Source: DASQZK01 sp963809925 (GTDB lineage: Bacteria; Bacteroidota; Bacteroidia; Bacteroidales; GCA-2748055). From it: a DNA stretch of 64,000 nt. Both the position numbers and the translations under genes were made by a program. The stretch lies in assembly GCA_963809925.1 (NCBI GenBank), contig CAWELH010000003.1, forward strand, positions 248,001 through 312,000, read 5' to 3'. Below the pieces are notes generated by a model, which was not told where the DNA came from, did not search any database, and was given only the letters and a program-made list of their open reading frames with translations. Of the stretch, positions 28,341-37,138 are shown one piece after another (position 1 is the stretch's first letter; the number at the start of each line of letters is the position of its first letter).

Positions 28341-29185
28341 GCTTTGATGGCTTTAATGAAGCGGTCCTTTTTAAACATATCCTTAATCAGGCTGGTTTGG
28401 TTGAAAGCGGGAGGGGAAAATAGTACCGCAGTTTCTTTTCCCAGATTTTCATTTATTTCCAGCCAAACAATTCCACCGGTTTTTAGCTGTGCCTGGCTGA
28501 AATCCCTGATCGCGCTGTAATAGATCAAAGGCTCATCATCGTCAACAAAGAGAGCCAGGCCAGGTTCATACTTGAGGACATTATTATCCATCCCACGTTT
28601 TTCAGAATTCCTGACATAAGGGGGATTGCTGACAATAAGACCAGGGTGGGAATCAAATAGTTCTTTCGAGGGATGCCTGATGTCTTCAAGGAAAAATTGA
28701 ACGGACACCTCGTTCATGGAAGCATTCTTTAAAGCAATATCAAGTGCATCCTGTGAAATATCGGTTGCCATCACCCTGGCTTCCGGAAATGCTTTGGCAA
28801 GGCTGATTGCAATACATCCACTACCGGTACCGATATCAAGAATAACTTCTTTACAGGAATTTCCTGATCTGATAATATTGTCAACAAGTTCCTCGGTTTC
28901 AGGTCTTGGGATCAGAACTGCCTCGTTCACCTGAAATTTCAGATCATAAAACCATGTGTACCCAAGGATATACTGCAGAGGTCTGTCGCGGTAAAGCTCT
29001 TTAATGATATGATCCAGCCGGCCGGATTGAACGGCAGGCATTACCAGCTCTCCCTGGCTGACTATCATCGTCCGATCGTATCCCAGATCTCTGAATATCA
29101 GAGTACTGATGCTCGCTGATTCCCTTCTTCCGAATTTTGGGAGCAAGCTTGAATTCACTTGCCGGTATGCTTCTTTTATGGTCAA
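28337..29185 (-). CDS. prmC: Release factor glutamine methyltransferase
   Basis: 282 residues; PrmC/HemK N5-methylates the glutamine of the GGQ motif of release factors using SAM. The helical N-terminal domain is followed by a Rossmann methyltransferase with VILDIGTGSGCIAISLA and the catalytic IVSNPPYV near residue 185. The only apparent start is TTG at 29185 (GTG at 29158 is the alternative). Its substrate RF2 is encoded just downstream (recX between), a functionally coherent cluster. Confidence 0.93.
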   Translation of the reverse strand: MTIKEAYRQVNSSLLPKFGRRESASISTLIFRDLGYDRTMIVSQGELVMPAVQSGRLDHIIKELYRDRPLQYILGYTWFYDLKFQVNEAVLIPRPETEELVDNIIRSGNSCKEVILDIGTGSGCIAISLAKAFPEARVMATDISQDALDIALKNASMNEVSVQFFLEDIRHPSKELFDSHPGLIVSNPPYVRNSEKRGMDNNVLKYEPGLALFVDDDEPLIYYSAIRDFSQAQLKTGGIVWLEINENLGKETAVLFSPPAFNQTSLIKDMFKKDRFIKAIKA

Positions 29186-29218
29186 AAACTTTACTTTTGT
29201 TCAAAATTAATAAATAGG

Positions 29219-30274
29219 ATGGATCCAGCAGGTATTCACGAGAAATATATGCGCCGGTGTCTTGAACTAGCAAGAAAAGGTCTTGGCATGACGGCGTCCA
29301 ACCCACTTGTGGGAAGTGTCATTGTTTCTCACAACAGGATTATCGGTGAAGGCTACCATCATGAATTTGGGGGCCCGCACGCCGAAGTCAATGCCATAAA
29401 CTCGGTGATAGATAAAAGTCTGTTTAAAGATTCCACTCTCTACGTCAATCTTGAACCCTGTTCACATTTCGGAAAGACACCGCCGTGTTCCCTGCTTATC
29501 AGGCAGACCGGCATCCCCAGGGTTGTGATTGGAAGCATGGATCCGAATCCGCGGGTTTCAGGACGGGGCGTACATATCCTTGAAGAAGCCGGCATAGAGG
29601 TCGTATCCGGCATTTTACCCGAAGAGACATTCTGGGTGAACCGGCGGTTTTTTAAGTACATTACGAGGGGTGAGCCTTATGTTATTCTGAAGTGGGCGGA
29701 GAGCAGTGATGGTTTTCTCGACAAGAACAGGGCGGAAGGCGATGAGCAAAAGCCTAACTGGATCACCAATCACTCTGCCAGGATGATGGTGCATAAGTGG
29801 AGATCTGAGGAGGCCGGTATTATGGTGGGAGTCAATACGGTGCTTACCGACAACCCAAGGCTGAATGTCCGGGACTGGACAGGGAAGAATCCATTGAGGA
29901 TCATTGTCGACCGGAATGACCGGATCGGTCAGCAGTTTAACGTAAAGGATGACAGCCAGCCAACGATCATTTTCTCCGTATCTGGTACCAAAAATACGGT
30001 AAATACCGAGTATATCGATCCGGACAACGATTTCAGCCTGGCGAATATCCTCAGGATCACAGGAGAAAAAGAGGTTTCTTCGGTTATCGTTGAAGGCGGG
30101 GCACTTTTGATAAATAGCTTCCTCGGAGAGAACTTATGGGATGAGGCCCGGGTTTTTTCGGGAAATATGCCGTTTCATGCTGGTGTCAAAGCCCCTGTAA
30201 TTCGCCTCGAACCTTTTGAATCAATCCGGTTCCGGAACAATGCGTTAAAATTTTACCAAAGGGCTGATTTATAA
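29219..30274 (+). CDS. ribD: Bifunctional riboflavin deaminase/reductase RibD
   Basis: 351 residues from ATG 29219; the longer frame from 29159 would run over the divergent prmC start. The N-terminal deaminase has zinc ligands His54 (HAE), Cys81 (PCSHF) and Cys90 (PPCS). The C-terminal reductase (from about residue 145) has GEPYVILKWAESSDGF, ITNHSARMMVHKWRSEEAGIMVG and the IVEGGALLINSFL motif. It makes 5-amino-6-ribitylamino-uracil phosphate for riboflavin. No FMN riboswitch fits the 33-bp gap to prmC, and other rib genes are not nearby. Confidence 0.94.
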   Translation: MDPAGIHEKYMRRCLELARKGLGMTASNPLVGSVIVSHNRIIGEGYHHEFGGPHAEVNAINSVIDKSLFKDSTLYVNLEPCSHFGKTPPCSLLIRQTGIPRVVIGSMDPNPRVSGRGVHILEEAGIEVVSGILPEETFWVNRRFFKYITRGEPYVILKWAESSDGFLDKNRAEGDEQKPNWITNHSARMMVHKWRSEEAGIMVGVNTVLTDNPRLNVRDWTGKNPLRIIVDRNDRIGQQFNVKDDSQPTIIFSVSGTKNTVNTEYIDPDNDFSLANILRITGEKEVSSVIVEGGALLINSFLGENLWDEARVFSGNMPFHAGVKAPVIRLEPFESIRFRNNALKFYQRADL

Positions 30275-30385
30275 ACTATTTGTATGAGGATTATATAACT
30301 AATTATATATATTTGTCCGGAGAGGCAGGATTTTTTTCTAAAGAAACCTGTCCTAAACCTGAACGAAGAGTCTGAAAAACACGTA

Positions 30386-30393
30386 TATATTTG
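30386..30393 (+). promoter_or_regulatory. Candidate -7 box for the caspase-phosphatase pair
   Basis: TATATTTG matches the Bacteroidota -7 consensus TAnnTTTG about 80 bp before the ATG at 30474. A second TATATTTG lies at 30308-30315. Neither has TTTG at the ideal 19-21 bp upstream spacing, so this is a weak call. Confidence 0.35.
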
Positions 30394-30473
30394 AATCAAC
30401 CGGCTTTTTAAGCCCATTGCTTTATTGTTTATTTGGGTTTACTATGTTCATAAAAAAGAAAAAACCATTTATA

Positions 30474-32819
30474 ATGAAAACATATACTTTGCTTGCGCTA
30501 AGTCTGTTTTTCCTGACTTTCTTTACGAATGTAGAGGCTCAGAACTCTAAAAAATTTTTCAAGGTAGGAACTGAATTCCTTGAAAATAATAAGTACAACG
30601 ATGCTATAGATCAGTTTACCAAAGCCATCGAATCGGATCCTGACTTTGAAAAAGCATATTTATCCAGGGCGGAAGCCTTTGAAGCCCTGAAAAAATATGA
30701 TAGTGCCGTCGAAGATTATGAAAAGCTGGCCATTTTTGATCCGAAAAATGAGTTGTACTTTTATAAAGGCGCTCAAATGAATTTTGAGTTGAAGGAGTAC
30801 TCCCTTGCACTGGTTAAACTTGACAGAGCGCTGGAATTGAAGCGTTTCTATGTTGAAGCCATGCAACTCCGTGTGTTGACGCTCATCGATCTGAAGCGTT
30901 ATAATGAGGCGCTGGAACAGTCAAAGGATGCCCTAAGGTTTAAGGAATCAGATGTCAATTACTATAATCACGGCCAAATCAATGAACTATTAGGGGTAAA
31001 CGCAGAAGCTGAAAAAGCTTACGATAATGCGCTGAAGAAAAACCGTAGCTTTCTTGAAGCCTATGTGTCTCTAGCCGATCTGCTACGGCGGGAGAAAAAA
31101 CTTGACAGGGCTCTGGAAACCATTAACAATGCCCTCGCGATCAACAAAAACTATGTGAAAGCTTATAAAGTACGGAGTGCTGTTTACGCCGACCAACTCA
31201 AATATGCGGAAGCAATCAACGACGTTTCCACCATTTTGTTGATGCAGCCCAACAACGCAGATATGTATTTTCTACGCGGTAAATACTACCAGGGATATGC
31301 TCAGCATATGAATGCTATTACCGACTTCAGCAAGGTCATCTCTCTTCAGCCTGACAACGCCGAGGCATATTTCAACCGTGGATATTCCAATGAGCAGATC
31401 ATGAAATTTGACGATGCCATCAAAGACTACAAAAAGCTTGCTGAGGTGGCCGAGGATGATGATGAAGCCCTGCAACTTTTATCGGAGGCTGAGAAAAGAC
31501 TTTTTGAACTTAAAAGAGAAACGGATAAACCGAATGTAGTATTACTGAATCCGGCTGAGAAAGATGAACATAGGCTGAATGTTCCCAAAGGACAGGATGT
31601 TATCCCCATTGTTGGAAATGCCAGGGATGAAAGCGCAATCAAGGAGGTCAGGATCAATGGCATGCAGATTCCTTTCACCAGGAAGAAAGATGTATTTGAA
31701 TTCATGACAAGTGTAAACCTGGCTGAAAGTACTGAACTGAAAGTCGATGTCACCGACATTTATAACAATACCACCGACATCAGTTATCAGATTGTCAGAA
31801 CGGAGGTCGATCCGCCTAAAATCCATATTATTGCTCCCTATGCTTCGGATAACAACGTGATCTATCTCGATTCGGATGATCCCTCCATCTATGTTGAAGG
31901 CTCTATCAATGATGAAAGCCGGATAAAGTCCATTTTTATCAATGACGTTATTGCCAGCTATGTTCCCGATGAAAGGAATCCGAATTTCCAGGCCATGATC
32001 AATATTCAGAACCGGGATAAATTTACGGTAAAAGCCGAGGATGATTTTGGAAACGTTTCAGAGATCACGTACAGGCTAAACCGGGAAGCGGCTGCACTTG
32101 GAGCGGAAAACCCGATGGGAAAGACCTGGGTTGTGTTTATAGAGAACTCAAACTACCAAAGTTTTGCCAGCCTCGAAGGTCCGACAAAAGATATAACAAT
32201 GATGAAAACAGCGCTGGCAAAATATTCCGTCCATAATTTCATACAGAAACAAAATATGACAAAGCAGGAGATGGAAAAGTTTTTTGCCATTGAACTGAGA
32301 GACCTCCTGCGGAGTAACCGTGTAAGTTCACTCCTAATTTGGTATGCCGGTCACGGCAAGTTCGTAAACCAGACCGGATACTGGGTGCCTGTCGATGCCA
32401 AAAGGGACGATGAGTTCACCTATTTCAATATCAACGCACTTAAAGCATCCATGCAGTCGTATCCTTCCTCGGTCAATCATACGCTCATCATCACCGATGC
32501 CTGCGAATCGGGTCCGAGCTTTTATCAGGCGATGCGGTCAGGATTGCCCGACAGGAGTTGTAACGACTGGGCGTCGGTAAGACTGAAATCTTCGCAGGTG
32601 TTTTCATCGGCCGGATACGAGCTAGCCCTGGACAACAGTCAGTTTACCCGAACGTTTGCCAATGTGCTGGCAAATAACCCCGACGCATGTATCCCGATCG
32701 AAAGTGTGGTACAAAAGGTAACCGATGCCGTTGAAAAAAGTCAGCAGCAGAAACCGCAGTTTGGAAAAATAGCCGGACTAGAGGACGAAAACGGTACATT
32801 TTTCTTCATTGCAAAATAA
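30474..32819 (+). CDS. Secreted TPR protein with a C-terminal caspase-like protease domain
   Basis: 781 residues from ATG 30474, which opens a clear signal peptide (ending NVEAQ); the frame extends to 30417 but that would bury the signal. About nine TPR units fill residues 25-340. Two beta-sandwich-like segments (about 370-550) resemble repeated domains starting KPNVVLLNPAE and PPKIHIIAPYA. The C-terminus is a peptidase C14 fold with the catalytic pair His627 (WYAGHG) and Cys677 (ITDACESG), both intact. The architecture suggests an extracytoplasmic clan CD protease docked through TPRs. The next gene, 6 bp away, is a sensor phosphatase, so the two are probably co-expressed. Confidence 0.9.
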   Translation: MKTYTLLALSLFFLTFFTNVEAQNSKKFFKVGTEFLENNKYNDAIDQFTKAIESDPDFEKAYLSRAEAFEALKKYDSAVEDYEKLAIFDPKNELYFYKGAQMNFELKEYSLALVKLDRALELKRFYVEAMQLRVLTLIDLKRYNEALEQSKDALRFKESDVNYYNHGQINELLGVNAEAEKAYDNALKKNRSFLEAYVSLADLLRREKKLDRALETINNALAINKNYVKAYKVRSAVYADQLKYAEAINDVSTILLMQPNNADMYFLRGKYYQGYAQHMNAITDFSKVISLQPDNAEAYFNRGYSNEQIMKFDDAIKDYKKLAEVAEDDDEALQLLSEAEKRLFELKRETDKPNVVLLNPAEKDEHRLNVPKGQDVIPIVGNARDESAIKEVRINGMQIPFTRKKDVFEFMTSVNLAESTELKVDVTDIYNNTTDISYQIVRTEVDPPKIHIIAPYASDNNVIYLDSDDPSIYVEGSINDESRIKSIFINDVIASYVPDERNPNFQAMINIQNRDKFTVKAEDDFGNVSEITYRLNREAAALGAENPMGKTWVVFIENSNYQSFASLEGPTKDITMMKTALAKYSVHNFIQKQNMTKQEMEKFFAIELRDLLRSNRVSSLLIWYAGHGKFVNQTGYWVPVDAKRDDEFTYFNINALKASMQSYPSSVNHTLIITDACESGPSFYQAMRSGLPDRSCNDWASVRLKSSQVFSSAGYELALDNSQFTRTFANVLANNPDACIPIESVVQKVTDAVEKSQQQKPQFGKIAGLEDENGTFFFIAK

Positions 32820-32825
32820 AACATC

Positions 32826-35800
32826 ATGCGTTTTCGCTGCCCCCTTCAAAGGGTAATCAGAAGATTAAAACACCCCCTCCGGATCCTGTTACCGGTATTC
32901 CTTGCATGGTCAGGAACACTTACAGCTCAGAATTATTTTTTCGATACGTATGGCGTAGCGGATGGTCTTGCACAATCCACGGTATTTACCATCCTGCAGG
33001 ATAGAAATGATTACTTGTGGCTCGGCACCAGAGCCGGAGTCAGCCGCTTTGACGGGAAGGCATTTACCAATTTTACCATGGAAGATGGGCTTGCAGAGAA
33101 CGGGGTCAAGGTATTGTGTCTTGACGATCAGAATCGTCTTTGGCTCGGTCATGCCGGTGGCGGAATTACACTTTATGAGGGCCATCATTTTAAAGTCTTT
33201 TCAAAATCCGGAGGTACATTTAACAGTGATATTACCTCCATTGCAACAGATGTTCAAGGGAACCTGTGGATCACCAGTGAACTCTCCGGGGCAGTTAAAA
33301 TCACCAGAGTTGACGAAACAATCGAAGATTCGGAAAAAGAGCAGTATTTTGGTAATACACTGAGTGACAGGATTTTTGGATCATACATCGGCAAAGACAG
33401 TACAATGTACTTTATCACCGATGCTTACATAAGATCGTATAATCCGGCTACCGATGATTTTTCAGCCTTTTTTATCGAGGGCATGCCAAGATTTTTCCAG
33501 ATTACAGTAATGTTTGAAGATTCACGTAAAAACCTGTGGTTTGGAACCTACAATGGCGGACTCTATAAATATGAGGAGGCAAAGGGAAAGTTCAGGGTAT
33601 TCGACATCCGTGACGGACTTGGATCCAACTGGATTACCTCTGTAACGGAAGACGGATACGGCAACATCTGGATCGGCACTTACGGAGGCGGTATTACCAG
33701 GATTGCAGGGACTGTAATAAATACCTTCGAGAAGGCAAACGGACTGCCCGACCAGATGATCCGATGCATGCTCGAAGACCATGAAGGGAATATTCTGATC
33801 GGTACCAACGAACATGGCATATCAATCTTCAAGGGTGAACAGTTTATGTCCCTATTCGTCGAGGACGGGCTGGCCAATCCACAGGTATGGTCGGTGATGG
33901 AAGCCAATGATGGCAGGTTGTGGTTTGGTACCAACGACGGAATAAGTATATATGATCCTTCTAAAAATGGGAAAGCCGCGTTTTCGAATTTCTATAAACT
34001 TAAAGGGAACCGGATCCAGATATTGAAGCAGGATACGAAGGGCAGAATATGGATTGCAACCGATAACCAGGGTGTATTTACTTTTGACAGCAATAACGGA
34101 CAGTTCAGCTATGAACCCGGCCTGAATACGTACTTCCTGTCTTCACTTAAGGTAACGGCACTCGAAACGGATGAAACGGACAAAATATGGACCGGCACTC
34201 TCGACGGCCTCGTAAGCTACGATTACGATACACGCACATCAGCATATTACACCCAGACTTCCGGTCTTGCCGGAAATGAGATCACGGCCATCTATGCTGC
34301 TCCTACAGGGAAGATATGGGTTGGATCGAGGAGCTCAGGTCTAAGTTTCATGGAAGCCGATTCATTCCGGGTTCTGAAGCTTTCCGAGGAGTTCACACCA
34401 ACATGCATGGTGTCGGATCAGGAGGGCAGACTCTGGGTAGGCACTGAAGCCCGGGGTGTTGTTGTGGTTGACCCAGTCTCCGAAAAGATCGTACGGGAAT
34501 TTAAGGAGAGCGATGGCCTGCTTGCCAACCTGATCAACCTGGTGGAGACCGACCGCGAAGGGAACATCTGCATTGGGACGAACAAAGGGCTGAATATCTA
34601 TCATCAGCAAAGAGATAAAATTTATTCCTACACAAAAAAGAACGGTTTTGTCGGTATCGAAACCAAACCGAATTCTGTGTGCAGGGATAGGGAAGGTTAC
34701 CTGTGGTTTGGCACCGTATCTGGTATTACACGGTTCAATCCTTACCTTCCCGCCGGAAGGAATACAGAACCACTGACGCACATCATCAATTTCAGGGTTA
34801 ATCTTGAAGACCGCGCTATGAAGCCGGGATATAGTCTGAATTATACCGAAAATGACATTATCCTCGATTATGTCAGCATCTGCCTGACAAACCCCGATGC
34901 CGTAAGATATCAGATCATGCTGGACGGAGCAGACAACGACTGGCGTCCGGTAACTGAGCAAACAACAGTGACATACCCCTCTCTTGCACCGGGAAAATAT
35001 GTATTTAGACTTAAAGCAAGAAACAGTGAGGGTTACTGGAATGCAGAACCAGTAACATACAGGTTCCAGATCAGGCCCCCCTTCTATAAGACAAGCTGGT
35101 TTATCCTGATATGCATTTTCGCAGGCATTACAGGAATTGTCATGTACGTCAAGATCAGAGAAAGAAACCTCATACGGGAAAAACGTATACTGGAGGATAA
35201 AGTCATGATCAGGACGGCAGAGGTCGTCGCCCAGAAAGAGGAACTTGCTCAAAAAAACAAGGATATCACAGACAGTATCAGGTATGCAAAACGGATCCAA
35301 TTCGCCATACTTCCGCCAAAGATACCGTTTGATGATACCTTTATCCTCTTCAAACCCAAGGATATTGTGAGCGGCGATTTCTACTGGATGGACATTTTGG
35401 GTGACAGGGATTATATGGCGGCGGTAGACTGCACCGGCCATGGTGTTCCGGGTGCACTTATGTCAATCATCGGCCATAATTCGCTGAACAAGGTTGTACG
35501 TGAAAAAGGCATTTTCGAACCTGCAGAAATACTCAACCATCTCAATGAAGAGGTAATCTTTAACCTTCGCGGCAAGGATGAAGACGGGACAATATACGAT
35601 GGAATGGATATCGCATTGGTTTGCTACGACCGTAAAAACAGAGAAATTGACTTTGCCGGCGCATACAATCCACTTCTGATGATTCGCGACGGTGAACTTA
35701 TTGAGACGAAGGCTAATCGCTTTTCTATAGGCAGGTCATCCTCGTTGGAACCAGACAGGGAATTCACCGGCCATAAGATCAGTGTGAAGAAGGGGGATGT

Positions 35801-36008
35801 GATTTATATTTTCTCGGATGGTTATGCCGACCAGTTTGGCGGGGAGACAGGAAAAAAGTTCAAGTCTGTAACGATGAAGGAAATGTTCCTGAATCTATGG
35901 GACCGTCCAATGGAAGAACAGAAGGTTATCCTTGATCATACCATTGAAGCATGGAGAGGGAATATCGAGCAAGTGGACGATATCCTGATCATCGGCCGAA
36001 AGTTCTAG
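32826..36008 (+). CDS. Two-component-type propeller sensor with SpoIIE/PP2C phosphatase output
   Basis: 1060 residues: an N-terminal signal/anchor (about 20-35), about 650 residues of regulator-propeller repeats (WLGTRAGVSRFDGK, LWFGTNDGISIYDPS and many similar), a Y_Y_Y immunoglobulin-like domain (about 690-750), one membrane helix (757-778), a coiled coil, and a cytoplasmic SpoIIE domain with metal-binding acidic motifs SGDFYWMD, DCTGHGVPGALMS, MDIALVCYD, SDGYADQFG and DDILIIG. Propeller sensors usually drive histidine kinases; here the output is a PP2C-type Ser/Thr phosphatase. The partner anti-sigma or anti-anti-sigma factor is not in the window. Confidence 0.93.
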   Translation: MRFRCPLQRVIRRLKHPLRILLPVFLAWSGTLTAQNYFFDTYGVADGLAQSTVFTILQDRNDYLWLGTRAGVSRFDGKAFTNFTMEDGLAENGVKVLCLDDQNRLWLGHAGGGITLYEGHHFKVFSKSGGTFNSDITSIATDVQGNLWITSELSGAVKITRVDETIEDSEKEQYFGNTLSDRIFGSYIGKDSTMYFITDAYIRSYNPATDDFSAFFIEGMPRFFQITVMFEDSRKNLWFGTYNGGLYKYEEAKGKFRVFDIRDGLGSNWITSVTEDGYGNIWIGTYGGGITRIAGTVINTFEKANGLPDQMIRCMLEDHEGNILIGTNEHGISIFKGEQFMSLFVEDGLANPQVWSVMEANDGRLWFGTNDGISIYDPSKNGKAAFSNFYKLKGNRIQILKQDTKGRIWIATDNQGVFTFDSNNGQFSYEPGLNTYFLSSLKVTALETDETDKIWTGTLDGLVSYDYDTRTSAYYTQTSGLAGNEITAIYAAPTGKIWVGSRSSGLSFMEADSFRVLKLSEEFTPTCMVSDQEGRLWVGTEARGVVVVDPVSEKIVREFKESDGLLANLINLVETDREGNICIGTNKGLNIYHQQRDKIYSYTKKNGFVGIETKPNSVCRDREGYLWFGTVSGITRFNPYLPAGRNTEPLTHIINFRVNLEDRAMKPGYSLNYTENDIILDYVSICLTNPDAVRYQIMLDGADNDWRPVTEQTTVTYPSLAPGKYVFRLKARNSEGYWNAEPVTYRFQIRPPFYKTSWFILICIFAGITGIVMYVKIRERNLIREKRILEDKVMIRTAEVVAQKEELAQKNKDITDSIRYAKRIQFAILPPKIPFDDTFILFKPKDIVSGDFYWMDILGDRDYMAAVDCTGHGVPGALMSIIGHNSLNKVVREKGIFEPAEILNHLNEEVIFNLRGKDEDGTIYDGMDIALVCYDRKNREIDFAGAYNPLLMIRDGELIETKANRFSIGRSSSLEPDREFTGHKISVKKGDVIYIFSDGYADQFGGETGKKFKSVTMKEMFLNLWDRPMEEQKVILDHTIEAWRGNIEQVDDILIIGRKF

Positions 36009-36601
36009 TGTTTCTCCACTGCAGCAACCTTGATCGCAGTACCATCCCAAACCGGTGAATTCGTGATTGCGTGGATAACTTCTCCCGGAGTGCTTACGAC
36101 CTGCCACAATGTTTCGTGGATATCCCTCATGAACCTCAGCCTGCTCATATTGTTCAGGAATTTCAGGAGTGGTTTATAAAACTGCCTGGTGTTGAGGATT
36201 ACAATAGGTTTTGTAAACTTACCGAGCTGTTTTAGTGTAATTACTTCCATGAGCTCTTCAAGTGTACCGACCCCTCCCGGAAGGGCGATAACAGCGTCTA
36301 CGTCCTTTCTCATCAGGTACTTGCGTTCGTGCATATCAGGCACCGTGACCATTTCGCTAACTCCCGGGTGTGACCATTCCATTTCAACCATGAAATGGGG
36401 TATAAAACCGGTTACCTTACCGCCTTCTTTAAGCATTACATCAGCCAGCGCCCCCATGAGTCCGGCGCCTCCTCCACCATAGTTCATGGCAATACCGTAA
36501 CGCACCATTTCCATTGCCAGAGCTTTTGCATCCTCAAAAAATACCTCGTCAATTCCCGGGCTGGAGGCGCAAAAGACACATACACGTTCCAATCCTTTCA
36601 T
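36005..36601 (-). CDS. LOG family nucleotide phosphoribohydrolase
   Basis: 198 residues of the LOG/TIGR00730 family, which releases a base from nucleoside 5'-monophosphates. The Rossmann fold shows VCVFCASSPG, GGGGAGLMG (42-50) and the signature PGGVGTLEE (108-116). The family is often misnamed lysine decarboxylase; the true substrate in this species is unknown. The stop overlaps the convergent phosphatase gene by 4 bp. Confidence 0.92.
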   Translation of the reverse strand: MKGLERVCVFCASSPGIDEVFFEDAKALAMEMVRYGIAMNYGGGGAGLMGALADVMLKEGGKVTGFIPHFMVEMEWSHPGVSEMVTVPDMHERKYLMRKDVDAVIALPGGVGTLEELMEVITLKQLGKFTKPIVILNTRQFYKPLLKFLNNMSRLRFMRDIHETLWQVVSTPGEVIHAITNSPVWDGTAIKVAAVEKH

Positions 36602-36639
36602 GGTTAATTCAAAATGAATAGATAGTTCAAATAAACGTT

Positions 36640-36688
36640 GTTTTTAAAAAACAAAGAATGCAATGTGAGTCTGTTACACAATGCATTC
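36640..36688 (-). terminator. Rho-independent terminator after trxA
   Basis: GAATGCAATGTG (36656-36667) pairs with CACAATGCATTC (36677-36688) with one mismatch around a 9-nt loop. On the minus strand it is followed by TTTGTTTTTT, as in an intrinsic terminator for trxA before the LOG gene. Confidence 0.8.
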
Positions 36689-36752
36689 CCTGCTGTTTTA
36701 CTGCATTGCAGCAGTTTGTATTTCAACCTTTTTTAAATACGTTCTATCTATG

Positions 36753-37070
36753 CTATAGTAAAGCTTCAAGTTTGTTAACCAGAATACTTTTCGGAACAGC
36801 GCCGACCTGTTTATCAGCAACCTCACCATTTTTGAAAAATAAAATGGTCGGGATATTCCTGATCCCGAACTGCTGGGTAATACCGGGATTATTGTCAACA
36901 TCCAGCTTGCCAACGACTGCCTTATCGGGGTAGTCTTCACCGATCTCCTGCACGATAGGTCCCACCATCCGGCACGGACCGCACCATTCTGCCCAGAAAT
37001 CCACAATTACGGGCTTTTTTGATTTAAGAACCAATTCTTCGAAATTACTGTCTGTTAATTCAATAGCCAT
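36753..37070 (-). CDS. trxA: Thioredoxin
   Basis: 105 residues, single thioredoxin domain with active site WCGPC (Cys30, Cys33) and the cis-proline segment IRNIPTILFF. It has no signal peptide, so it is a cytoplasmic disulfide reductase. It lies 68 bp downstream of dnaE on the same strand and is closed by a clear hairpin terminator. Confidence 0.95.
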   Translation of the reverse strand: MAIELTDSNFEELVLKSKKPVIVDFWAEWCGPCRMVGPIVQEIGEDYPDKAVVGKLDVDNNPGITQQFGIRNIPTILFFKNGEVADKQVGAVPKSILVNKLEALL

Positions 37071-37138
37071 GATTTATAAAATATTAATATTAAAACATCA
37101 AGTATAGTCAAAGTCTCAACCTAAAAATAGTAAGTATT

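Noticed and set aside
29186..29218. FMN riboswitch before ribD
   Set aside because: The gap to the divergent prmC is only 33 bp.
34362..35441. 359-codon open frame on the minus strand
   Set aside because: It lies entirely within the propeller/SpoIIE gene, which has strong domain support; an antisense shadow.
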